Origin: an uncultured Ignavibacteriota bacterium
Lineage (GTDB): Bacteria; Bacteroidota; Ignavibacteria; Tepidaquicellales; Tepidaquicellaceae
Assembly: GCA_937959065.1 (NCBI GenBank)
Contig: CALGOI010000078.1
Coordinates: 1 to 23,964 of the forward strand
Length of the DNA stretch: 23,964 bases
Reading direction: 5' to 3'
The stretch's first letter is position 1; every line of letters starts with the position of its first letter. The position numbers and the translations under genes were made by a program. This document shows positions 7,193 through 14,425 of the stretch, in pieces. The notes beneath the pieces are model-generated. The model was not told where the DNA came from. It searched no databases and saw only the letters and a program-made list of their open reading frames with translations.

Positions 7193-7219
7193 ATCGTTAA
7201 TTCGATACTCACTTTTTTT
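7189..7219 (+). terminator. Intrinsic terminator or attenuator directly before portal
   Basis: GAGTATCG (7189-7196) pairs perfectly with CGATACTC (7203-7210), loop TTAATT, followed by AC and seven T (7213-7219). The T run ends 3 nt before the portal ATG (7223), so a promoter at 7053 would be followed by a terminator before its first gene. This is the arrangement of an attenuator. Confidence 0.75.
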
Positions 7220-7222
7220 ATT

Positions 7223-8437
7223 ATGGGAAAACCAAACTTTTTACAACGAATAGCATTGAGATACGCATTAAAAAATAATCAAGTAAGCTTTACTGATTAC
7301 GATAAATTCTTATCTGTATTCGGGCCTTACTTTGGATTAAATGTATCAAGTAAAAAGTTTGTAGGCTGGGTTGCTGATTGTCTGGATATATGGGGTAAAT
7401 ACTTCGGTAAAGCTAAATTTAGATTATATGATGAAGGTAATGACAATAAGGAAGTTGAGAAACATCCTATCTTAGATTTATTCAAATCACCTAATACATT
7501 TCAAACAAGATGGGAAATACTTTACCGGATGGCTTGTAACTTCGGTATTGATGGTGATTCTTTTCTATTAAAATTAAGAGATGGATTAAATGTACCTCGC
7601 GAAGTAATTCAGTTAACCCCTCACCTGGTAGAAATAAAATCCTCTAAAACTGAATTCATAGATCATTACATATATAATACCGGAACTGAAAGAATTCGAT
7701 TAGAGAAATCAGAGGTAATTCATTTCCGTTATCCTGATCCACATAACCAAGTGAAAGGACTTCCTATAATCAGTAGAATATAAAATCAAATCGAAGTAGA
7801 TAAATTTCAAATAGCATAACAAAAGCAATTCTATAAAGCTGGTGGTTTCCTCGGGACTGTATTCAGTACAGATCAAAAATTAGGTGATAAACAATTTGAA
7901 AGGGCTGAAAAGAATCTACAGGAAAAATATGGTGGCGATATCAACAATAGCTATAAAGTGGCATTATTCGAACAGGGATTAAAACCTGTATCAGCTATGC
8001 ACACAATTAAGGATATGGAAATAACCGGGCAAAGGAATCTGACTAAGCAAGAGATAATGGCAGCTTTCCAGGTGAGTAAAGTATTAATGGGTGAAGCTGA
8101 AAGTATTAACCGGGCTAATGCGGATACTGCTATATATCAATTTACATCCGGCGTTGTAGATCCTGTATTAAATTATGTCGATGAAGTATTTACAAAAGAA
8201 TTAGCTCAACCGGATTTCCATGAGGATTATTATATAAGGCATGATATACTTGCTCCAAGGGATGAAGATGCAGTTCTTAAATATTACGAGAATGGCAGAA
8301 AGTATAATTGGTTAAGTCCTAACCAGATAATCGAAATGGAAGGCCTTCCAATATCAACTGAGGAAGGCGCAGATTCCATTTTTGCAAAAATAAATTCAAC
8401 ATCCAAAGAAGAAAAACCTAAAGAAGATGAAGCTTAA
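7223..8437 (+). pseudogene. Portal protein, interrupted by two in-frame TAA codons
   Basis: One frame of 404 codons runs from ATG 7223 to TAA 8437, with TAA at 7781-7783 and 7817-7819. The parts 7223-7783 and 7958-8437 together read as an HK97-type portal: FVGWVADCLDIWGKYFGKAK near the start, PILDLFKSPNTFQTRWEILY, then ELTPH-type QLTPHLVEIK, IHFRYPDP, and after the stops QKQFYKAGGFLG, VSKVLMGEAESINRANADTA and NYVDEVFTKELAQPDF. Sequence continues without frameshift through both stops, and homologous character is kept between them (NQIEVDKFQIA). Both TAA could derive from CAA by a single C-to-T change. The portal forms the dodecameric DNA gate of the head and should be essential, so this copy is inactive, read through or mis-sequenced. 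It overlaps the protease gene by 11 nt. Confidence 0.85.
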
Positions 8438-9209
8438 TATACAGGAAGTACAATCATCGAGAAAAGATTTTAACGCTGATGAACGTTCTATTACTCATTA
8501 TATCTCAACTAAGAATGTCGATTCTTATAAAGAAATATTAACCCCGGAAGGGTTTGACGATACAAAATTTAAGGCGGTATTATGGCAACACTCTACCGGC
8601 TATAATTGGCTTGAAGATACAACCCCGCCACCTTCTGAATTAATTATTGGTAAAAATGCCTGGTTCCAAACAGATACAATGGGCGTTATTGCTAAAACGA
8701 TATTTGCTAATACTCCGCTTGGTAATGACGTAATGGCTTTCAATCGCGATGGGTTATTAAACAGCTGGAGTGTAGGCTGGTTACCTAAAGGCGATAAAGA
8801 ATATAACGAGGAAACAGGAGTAACTACATTTAAGGAATGGTACTGTTTTGAATATTCATCAGTTATCTTTCCGGCAAATAATGAAGCTGTGAATCTTGAG
8901 AATTATAATATCATGGTTAAAGAAGCGATATCGCCTAATTTCAAAACTCTTGTAAAATCTCATGTAGATTACTTCAATATCAAATCAGAATTATCCACTT
9001 ATAAAAGTGATCTTGATGAGATCAAACAATTATTAAAAGATGTAAAAGGTACTAATTCTGAGAATATCGAAAACAGAATAAAAGAAATCGAAAATAAACT
9101 TTCAAAGCCGGTCCTGGGGACTGTAGCCAACACTAAGCACAGAATCACAAGGGATTCAGTGGTTAAGATGTTCGGGGGGGCAGTTAGGGAATTAACCGGA
9201 AGGAAGTAA
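8427..9209 (+). CDS. Prohead serine protease (HK97 family) with coiled-coil tail
   Basis: 260 residues. The N-terminal domain shows VDSYKEILTPEGFD (31-44), VLWQHS with catalytic His55, KTIFANTPLGNDV (90-102), NSWSVGW with the nucleophile Ser115, and FEYSSVIFPANNEA (141-154), the last strand of the fold with its usual PAN.EA end. The protease cleaves the scaffold segment of the capsid protein during head maturation. The C-terminal 80 residues contain a coiled coil (about 185-230) that could serve as scaffold. The start overlaps portal by 11 nt. The active-site residues are intact, unlike the interrupted genes on both sides. Confidence 0.85.
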   Translation: MKLNIQEVQSSRKDFNADERSITHYISTKNVDSYKEILTPEGFDDTKFKAVLWQHSTGYNWLEDTTPPPSELIIGKNAWFQTDTMGVIAKTIFANTPLGNDVMAFNRDGLLNSWSVGWLPKGDKEYNEETGVTTFKEWYCFEYSSVIFPANNEAVNLENYNIMVKEAISPNFKTLVKSHVDYFNIKSELSTYKSDLDEIKQLLKDVKGTNSENIENRIKEIENKLSKPVLGTVANTKHRITRDSVVKMFGGAVRELTGRK

Positions 9210-9235
9210 TTTTTATAATCTAAATATCCAATAAA

Positions 9236-10435
9236 ATGGACGAAAAAGAAATTCAGCGCCTCAAGGAACTTGAGGATAAACATAAAAAAGATCCTGAGAG
9301 CCTCAACGATGAGGAAAAATCGGATCTCGAACACCTGCAGGACAAAAAGGAATTGCAGGAAGGTATTAAAGCCGGTATGACGCAGTTTTTAAAAGATTCC
9401 GGACTTTTAAAAACATTAAGCAAAACCCCGGTTGAACAAAAAGAAGATGAGCTAACAAAAAATTCCGGTTATGTAATGCACAAGTTAGCAAGTCTACTAG
9501 CCAATAAGGATTTTCCTGAGGCAAAAGCATTTATAAAAGCTGCTGACCCAATGACTGGCGATAGCCAAGGTGATGGCGGTTACTTGGTACCGGATATAAC
9601 TCGAGCCGAAATATTGGAAAAAACTCCAACATTCGGGCAGATGAGAAATATCTGTACAGTAATGCCAATGGATGGTAATAAAATCATCATGCCTAAAGAA
9701 GGTTCAATTCCTACCTTCAATTGGTTATCCGGAAGCGGTGAAAATAAGGAAATTGCATCTTCAAAAGGAAGTTTCGATACAATCGAGCTAGATCCTCGAA
9801 AAGGTGCTGCTATCGTAGTTATGGCTAGGGAATTACTGAATGATGCTAAACCGGCTATCGGTGAATACATCATCAGGAAAATTGCTCAGGCAAAAGGAAC
9901 TGCAGAAGATAGCCAATTTGTAAATGGTACCGGAACACCATTTACCGGAATAATGCACCCCGGCAATACTTTCGGCAAGGAAGTATTGATTCAGGGTTCA
10001 GCTGTAGAGGATTTGAAATACGGTCATCTTATCGATGCACAATACGGAATAGATCAGAATTATTTGGCAGGTGCAAGATGGTTACTTCATAGAACATGGA
10101 TGGGAGCAATCAGAAAGATAAAAGATGATAACGGAAATTCAATCTTCACTCCGGGTAATGGTACCGAACCTTCAACTATTATGGATTATCCATTTACTTT
10201 AGTTGAGAATGCACCAACTACAGCTTTTTCATCATGAAAGCCAGTAATGGCATTGGGTAACTTCAATAATTCTATAATCGGTGATATCGAAGATATGTAC
10301 GTTAGTATTCTGGACCAGGCAACTATTGACGGTACAAGCCTAGCACAATTCGATTTAGTCGCTTTAAGAGTTATTACAAGGGTTGCCTTTACCCCGGGTA
10401 TGACTGATTTATATTCAGCTATCAGCTGGGCATAA
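9236..10435 (+). pseudogene. Major capsid protein (HK97 fold), interrupted by one in-frame TGA
   Basis: One frame of 399 codons runs to TAA 10435, with TGA at 10235-10237. The first part (333 residues) has a charged, helical N-terminal scaffold-like region (1-60), then the HK97 capsid domain: QGDGGYLVPDITRAEILEK, FGQMRNICTVMPMDG, FNWLSGSGENKEI, VVMARELLND, QFVNGTGTPFTGIMHP. The second part, after the stop, is KPVMALGNFNN, then DIEDMYVSILDQ and LRVITRVAFTPG, the expected final strands of the P and A domains. The ATG at 10247 in the same frame would only give the last 62 residues. The stop falls in a variable loop before the conserved GNF block; CGA or GGA to TGA are single changes. The 333-residue truncated product should not assemble. 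Upstream of 9236 there is no SD motif. Confidence 0.85.
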
Positions 10436-10468
10436 AAAAATAAAACTAGTTCTTAATTATAATTAACA

Positions 10469-10490
10469 GGCGGGGTTTAAATATCCCGCC
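10469..10490 (+). terminator. Hairpin after the capsid gene, weak terminator
   Basis: GGCGGGGT (10469-10476) pairs with ATCCCGCC (10483-10490), six G-C pairs plus one G-T and one A-T, loop TTAAAT. Only TTATT follows, so termination may be partial. The position after the major capsid gene is common for phage terminators or RNA-stabilising hairpins. The 84-nt gap 10436-10519 holds nothing else recognisable. Confidence 0.6.
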
Positions 10491-10519
10491 TTATTAAAAA
10501 CAAAACAGAAATTAGAACA

Positions 10520-11026
10520 ATGAAATTGACAAAATATCTTTTACTTGGGTTTTTATTTTCCCTGCTGTTCTCACAACTTCAGGAAGTAGAGGCACAGGAA
10601 GTAAAAACAATAATTAATTCAACAGTAGCTAATGATCAGGTTGTAACCGGTTATGCTTATTTACCTCAGAAAATGGGATATGTAATTGATTCAGCTTCAT
10701 TTCAGATAACCGCAAAAGGTGAAATAGACATAGATGCTATTTCAATAAGGTTCGGTTGGGTTACAAATGATATAAGAACATTAAATGCAACTGCCGTAGA
10801 TAGTACCGCCCTAACAATAGATAATGCAGCTGGCGTAACTACTACTGTATTTGCTGTTGGTTCAACTGTTACCGGCGCACCTTTAAACCATGTAAATGTA
10901 TTAGATGTAAGGTTATATGGTGCCTCGAGTGGTAACGATGCTACTGATCCAAATTTATTAATTGTAGATGTAATTATTTATTACAGGCAGGTAACCGGAA
11001 TGGGTATCGTTGCTCCCGGTGGTTAA
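10520..11026 (+). CDS. Exported beta-rich protein in the head module
   Basis: 168 residues. The N-terminus MKLTKYLLLGFLFSLLFSQL followed by QEVEAQEV is a clear Sec signal peptide with a likely cut near residue 26. The mature part is Ser/Thr/Val-rich, low in Lys and without Cys, and reads as beta strands (VVTGYAYLPQKMGYVIDSAS; HVNVLDVRLYGASS; LLIVDVIIYYRQVTG). In this position, between capsid and connector, phages often encode a decoration protein, but a signal peptide does not fit assembly in the cytoplasm. It could be a surface protein made late in infection, or a decoration protein whose N-terminus is not used for export. No family recognised. Confidence 0.65.
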   Translation: MKLTKYLLLGFLFSLLFSQLQEVEAQEVKTIINSTVANDQVVTGYAYLPQKMGYVIDSASFQITAKGEIDIDAISIRFGWVTNDIRTLNATAVDSTALTIDNAAGVTTTVFAVGSTVTGAPLNHVNVLDVRLYGASSGNDATDPNLLIVDVIIYYRQVTGMGIVAPGG

Positions 11027-11066
11027 GAACGTTCATTTGATATTTTATAAATCTTAAATCTTAACC

Positions 11067-11285
11067 ATGGAAAACAGAAAATTATATGAAGTAACTAAAT
11101 CCTTCACCGCCGATGTAGGTGATTTCAATACAGGTGATGAAGTGGAATTAACTGATGAGCAAGCTAAGATGTACAGTAAGTTCATCAAATCGGTAGAAAA
11201 ACCGGAAGCCGAAGAGGGCGATAAAAAAAAAGCGGATTTGGAAAATGGTTCGGGCGATACTTCCCAAACTACAGAAAACGAATAG
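11067..11285 (+). CDS. Small acidic head-associated protein
   Basis: 72 residues. The N-terminal half, YEVTKSFTADVGDFNTGDEV then ELTDEQAKMY, looks like a small beta domain of the type found between capsid and connector genes (possible head-fibre or head-completion role). The C-terminal half is a low-complexity acidic tail (KPEAEEGDKKKAD and NGSGDTSQTTENE) and is probably disordered. No SD motif precedes it. Function is assigned only by position. Confidence 0.5.
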   Translation: MENRKLYEVTKSFTADVGDFNTGDEVELTDEQAKMYSKFIKSVEKPEAEEGDKKKADLENGSGDTSQTTENE

Positions 11286-11304
11286 TAAAAGATCTCAATA
11301 AAAA

Positions 11305-11877
11305 ATGATAACAGTAGCTGAGTTAAAAGAATATTTAGGAATTGCCTTATCTGATACTAAAAAAGATACTTTCTTGGCGAAAGTAATTCCGATGGCTTTA
11401 ACACATATAGAAAGTGGTAAAGTCTTAAATAGGAAATTAGCCTCAGCGAGTTATTCAGAAGAGATTGAAGGGAAGAGTAATGTATTATATCCAAGTCAAC
11501 TTCCAATTACCGCGGTTACTGACATAAAAGAAATATCAGGTAATAATGAATTATCAGATTTATTGGATGATCCAGATACAATTGATAATACTGTTCGATT
11601 CAATGAATATGAAATAAAGTTAATGAAGGGATATACGTTTGCCGGTAAGCTAATTAAAATTACTTATACAGCTGGATATAGCGATGGTACTTTACCTGGT
11701 GCAATTAAACAAGCACTATTAGAAACCTCAGCTTATATCTTTAAGAATTCCGGGCAAGGTGATTCATTATTAATGGTAGATTCCAAAACAACTAATAACA
11801 GTGTCGTTTCAGATACTGTAAACTTTAAAAAGCTTGATTTGAGCTATATAGATTCATTCCGGAAACTGAATATATGA
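11305..11877 (+). CDS. Head-tail connector (HK97 gp6-like)
   Basis: 190 residues. MITVAELKEYLGI opens a helical N-terminus typical of gp6-like connector proteins, followed by LAKVIPMALTHIESGKVLNR, LPITAVTDIKEI, LIKITYTAGYSDGTLPGAIK (the conserved Y.AGY....P..IK block) and an alpha-helical ALLETSAYIFKN. Such proteins form a ring under the portal that joins head to tail. The stop overlaps the next start (ATGA). Confidence 0.75.
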   Translation: MITVAELKEYLGIALSDTKKDTFLAKVIPMALTHIESGKVLNRKLASASYSEEIEGKSNVLYPSQLPITAVTDIKEISGNNELSDLLDDPDTIDNTVRFNEYEIKLMKGYTFAGKLIKITYTAGYSDGTLPGAIKQALLETSAYIFKNSGQGDSLLMVDSKTTNNSVVSDTVNFKKLDLSYIDSFRKLNI

Positions 11878-12356
11878 GCATAGGCGAAAAAATATTAGAT
11901 GAAATTGGCGATGCTTTGAAGCTAATAAAAACCGATAATAATTATTCATTCGATTTACCGGATGAATATATTAATCGCGGTTATATATCGAAAGAAAAAG
12001 TAAATACGTATCCTACAGCTTATTATGAATTAGGCGATGATGAAAACGAAATGGAAGGTTCGGCAGATGATATTGAGGATGTAAAGTTAAATGCTGCAAT
12101 CGGGATATACTTCGAATGTGATTCAGGGCAAGGGAATTTATCTACAATGGGCGAACAAATCAGGGCTGATATAAAAGCGTTCTTACATCAATATAACCAT
12201 GTAAAACCAAATTGCCTGTATTTTAAAACTGTTCCGGAAGTTCATGGATGGGAATACTTAAGATCTTCAGTACTTCTGGATGAAGGGCAGAATAAAGGTT
12301 TAATGGCAGTAATATTTCAAATAAGGTACAGATTATTTCCAAATCAACAAAACTAA
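11874..12356 (+). CDS. Putative tail terminator / tail completion protein
   Basis: 160 residues, overlapping the connector gene by 4 nt and followed by the major tail protein gene, the usual position of a tail terminator. The pattern fits: a helical start GEKILDEIGDALKLI, then TYPTAYYELGDDENEME (the strand containing Pro-x-x-Tyr and the acidic GDDE), DVKLNAAIGIYFEC, TMGEQIRADIKAFL and a last strand MAVIFQIRYRLF. This alpha/beta order is that of tail terminators that cap the tail tube. Assignment is by pattern and position, not by a diagnostic motif. Confidence 0.6.
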   Translation: MSIGEKILDEIGDALKLIKTDNNYSFDLPDEYINRGYISKEKVNTYPTAYYELGDDENEMEGSADDIEDVKLNAAIGIYFECDSGQGNLSTMGEQIRADIKAFLHQYNHVKPNCLYFKTVPEVHGWEYLRSSVLLDEGQNKGLMAVIFQIRYRLFPNQQN

Positions 12357-12368
12357 AAACGGATTACT

Positions 12369-13019
12369 ATGAAATACAATAAATCATTTCATTTATCTCC
12401 CTCAAGCGATTTCGGGTATGATCCTTCGGGATTTTCCGATAGGGATGGTAAAGCCTGGTATGCAGCAGAAGTAAATTCGGATGGCTCACTTCTTGATACT
12501 CCGGATGCTTTTGTTAGAGGACCGGTTAAATTAACGTCCTCTTATCTTTTCCAGGCACCTAGAGAGGCCGTATTTGATTCAGCTAAAGATCAATTTGCTT
12601 CGAAAAGAGGCAATAAGATCATTACTTATGGGGCAACCCTCGGGCAGGTAAATGCTGAACTAGAGGATTACTTTACTGATTATGTTGAGAATAGATATTT
12701 CTCAATTTTAGTTATGGCAGGTATATCCAAAAGAGATAACGTTAATGAAGAGTGGTTGCAAAAGATAAGATGGTTTCCAATTGTGCAATGGGATGTTAAT
12801 TGGAACGAGGATCAACCTGATGCAGCACCAGAGGTTAAATTTATACCTCAAAAAAATCCTACAAGTTCAGCATTAGCTTTAACTAATGTAGGTACAATTA
12901 CAGGGCTAACTGATGCAGATTCCGAAAATGATTTAGTAACAGCAGATTGGGAAGCATTAGATTTCTCTGTTGCACCAAACAAGTACAGGGATATTCAATC
13001 CTGTGCTATGATTATTTAA
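12369..13019 (+). CDS. Probable major tail (tube) protein
   Basis: 216 residues, placed between the tail terminator and tail chaperone genes, where the tube protein is normally found. It is mixed and beta-rich, with FHLSPSSDFGYDPSGFSDRD at the N-terminus, KAWYAAEVNSDGSLLDTPDA, an internal VKLTSSYLFQAPREAVFDSA, a WFPIVQWDVNWNEDQPDAAP segment and an acidic C-terminal region. No membrane segment or export signal. I did not recognise a named family; order and size are the basis. Confidence 0.6.
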   Translation: MKYNKSFHLSPSSDFGYDPSGFSDRDGKAWYAAEVNSDGSLLDTPDAFVRGPVKLTSSYLFQAPREAVFDSAKDQFASKRGNKIITYGATLGQVNAELEDYFTDYVENRYFSILVMAGISKRDNVNEEWLQKIRWFPIVQWDVNWNEDQPDAAPEVKFIPQKNPTSSALALTNVGTITGLTDADSENDLVTADWEALDFSVAPNKYRDIQSCAMII

Positions 13020-13040
13020 TAATTAAATTTTAAAGAAAAG

Positions 13041-13298
13041 ATGAAATTTAAAAATAGTATGTTCACCCTTAATTTTGTGCAATATAGGGAATCAGAACCG
13101 GGCAAAGGCGTTGAAATACCTGACGACAAATTGCCAAAGCTTAAAGATGAGGTAGATTTAGCGAGGTGCAAAAAGATAGGATTAAAGCTGACTGGTACAG
13201 ACGAAAAAAAATTAGCCGATTCTATAAAAGATAAAGACAAAGAAGAGGCTAAAAATGATAAACCTCAAAAAGAAGAAAAATCCAAAGCACAAAACTAA
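13041..13298 (+). CDS. Small hypothetical tail-module protein
   Basis: 85 residues, starting 21 nt after the tube gene. MFTLNFVQYRESEPGKGVEI and LPKLKDEVDLARCKKIGL form a short folded part; the C-terminal 30 residues are a Lys/Asp/Glu-rich, probably disordered tail (DSIKDKDKEEAKNDK). The stop overlaps the start of the tail chaperone (TAATG). Function unknown. Confidence 0.5.
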   Translation: MKFKNSMFTLNFVQYRESEPGKGVEIPDDKLPKLKDEVDLARCKKIGLKLTGTDEKKLADSIKDKDKEEAKNDKPQKEEKSKAQN

Positions 13299-13717
13299 TG
13301 GAAAAGGTTATTGTTCGTGATAAGGAATTTCGTATTAAAGGAAATATAGGCGTACTGCTAAAAAATTTCTCGTTCTTTAATAAGCTGGAAAATCCGCTTG
13401 CAGATCCTGAGATAGCAAAACAGGTAAAAGAGGCAAACGATGAATATCATGCCAGAGTTAAGCAAATAGGTAAGGAAGATCTTCCGGAAGATATTAAAAA
13501 GGATCTACTTGATACTGAAAAAGATTTATGGAAAGCGAAAGTAGATACAATTAAAATATCCTCTCAGGTAGAAACAAGCGATGATGTTGTAGTATTGCTA
13601 ATGGAAACCGCAGTTGAATCTGATGAAAAGATTGATTGGAAAGATGAAAATAATAGGGAATTAGCTTACGAGATAATGGAAGAGGTAAAAAAAAATACCG
13701 ATTCGAAACAAAGTTAA
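13298..13717 (+). CDS. Tail assembly chaperone, short form (lambda gpG-like)
   Basis: 139 residues in frame 0: an N-terminal domain MEKVIVRDKEFRIKGNIGVL, LLKNFSFFNKL and a helical charged remainder (AKQVKEANDEYHARVKQIG). It lies directly upstream of the tape measure region. Near its 3' end is a run of nine A that holds the slippery heptamer A AAA AAA in the zero frame, and the -1 frame is open for another 94 codons. This is the standard layout of siphovirus tail assembly chaperones, in which the short and the frameshifted long product are made in a fixed ratio and coat the tape measure protein. Confidence 0.75.
   Translation: MEKVIVRDKEFRIKGNIGVLLKNFSFFNKLENPLADPEIAKQVKEANDEYHARVKQIGKEDLPEDIKKDLLDTEKDLWKAKVDTIKISSQVETSDDVVVLLMETAVESDEKIDWKDENNRELAYEIMEEVKKNTDSKQS
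13687..13693 (+). other. Programmed -1 ribosomal frameshift site A_AAA_AAA
   Basis: The zero frame reads GTA AAA AAA AAT at 13685-13696, so the heptamer A AAA AAA occupies 13687-13693. Slipping both tRNAs back by one base gives AAA TAC CGA and joins the downstream open frame. The position, 24 nt before the zero-frame stop (13715-13717), is typical. No stimulatory hairpin was worked out. Confidence 0.75.
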
Positions 13718-13977
13718 TTGAACCTCTTAAGGCAGAAATAGCAATACTGCAGGAAAACTATAAGAATCTTACAAAGCCAGATACAGAATTACCAGAGGTG
13801 TTAAGAGTACAGGAAAATTGGCGTTTTGAAAAGATGAGGGATTTTCTTGCTATTAGATTTGGACAATGCAAATACCATATAGAGGATAAATATACCCGGT
13901 ATGACTATTACGAAGCCTTTCTATTACACAATTACCAAGTACTAGGCGAAAGCTACGGATTTAACAAAAAAGATTAA
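13693..13977 (+). CDS. Tail assembly chaperone, frameshift extension (lambda gpGT-like)
   Basis: The -1 frame downstream of the slippery site stays open to TAA 13975-13977 and encodes about 94 residues: KYRFETKLIEPLKAEIAIL, then LPEVLRVQENWRFEKMRDFL, AIRFGQCKYHIEDKYTRYDY and YEAFLLHNYQVLGESYGFN. It has no good start codon of its own, which supports synthesis as a fusion of about 226 residues with the upstream part. It ends 1 nt before the next ATG. In lambda the equivalent T domain contacts the tail tube protein while G holds the tape measure. Confidence 0.7.
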   Translation, partial: KYRFETKLIEPLKAEIAILQENYKNLTKPDTELPEVLRVQENWRFEKMRDFLAIRFGQCKYHIEDKYTRYDYYEAFLLHNYQVLGESYGFNKKD

Positions 13978-13978
13978 A

Positions 13979-14425
13979 ATGTTCATAATATCCGTACAAT
14001 CAAATCCGACTTTTAACCCTTCTTTTGTAGATGGCTATTTTAAACAGCTAGCAGCTGATTTTTATCTTTCTAAATCTCAGGAAGAGGAATTAGCTGAGAT
14101 CATGCGAAGGGAACAGGGGGATAGGATTGATGATCAAAGAGATGTCCGGGATAGAACATTAAGACCATTAGCGCCTGCAACAATCTTTATGAAAGGTAGC
14201 AGTATGGCATTAAAGAGAACAGGCGCTTTAAGAAATTCAATCAGGAAATACCGTGTAAAAGATGGATACGATATTAAACCAAATGAAAACCGCGAAAGTA
14301 TTGCCAGCTGGACACATTACGGAACATCAAAAATGCGTCCTTTCGGTTGGTTCGGATATGAACCAGGTACCCAGCTGGATTATAAAGTAGATAGATTCCT
14401 AGATGATAAACTGAAAAAAATCTAA
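13979..14425 (+). CDS. Virion morphogenesis / tail completion-like protein
   Basis: 148 residues. The features known from phage virion morphogenesis (gpG/gpS-type) proteins are visible: a RDRTLRPLAPATIFMKGSSM stretch, LKRTGALRNSIRKYRV and THYGTSKMRPFGWFGYEPGT, the HYGT...RPFGWFG block being the family mark. These proteins help finish the tail and join it to the head. Its position between the tail chaperone and the tape measure, instead of before the tube gene, is unusual. The stop overlaps the tape measure start (TAATG). Confidence 0.7.
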   Translation: MFIISVQSNPTFNPSFVDGYFKQLAADFYLSKSQEEELAEIMRREQGDRIDDQRDVRDRTLRPLAPATIFMKGSSMALKRTGALRNSIRKYRVKDGYDIKPNENRESIASWTHYGTSKMRPFGWFGYEPGTQLDYKVDRFLDDKLKKI

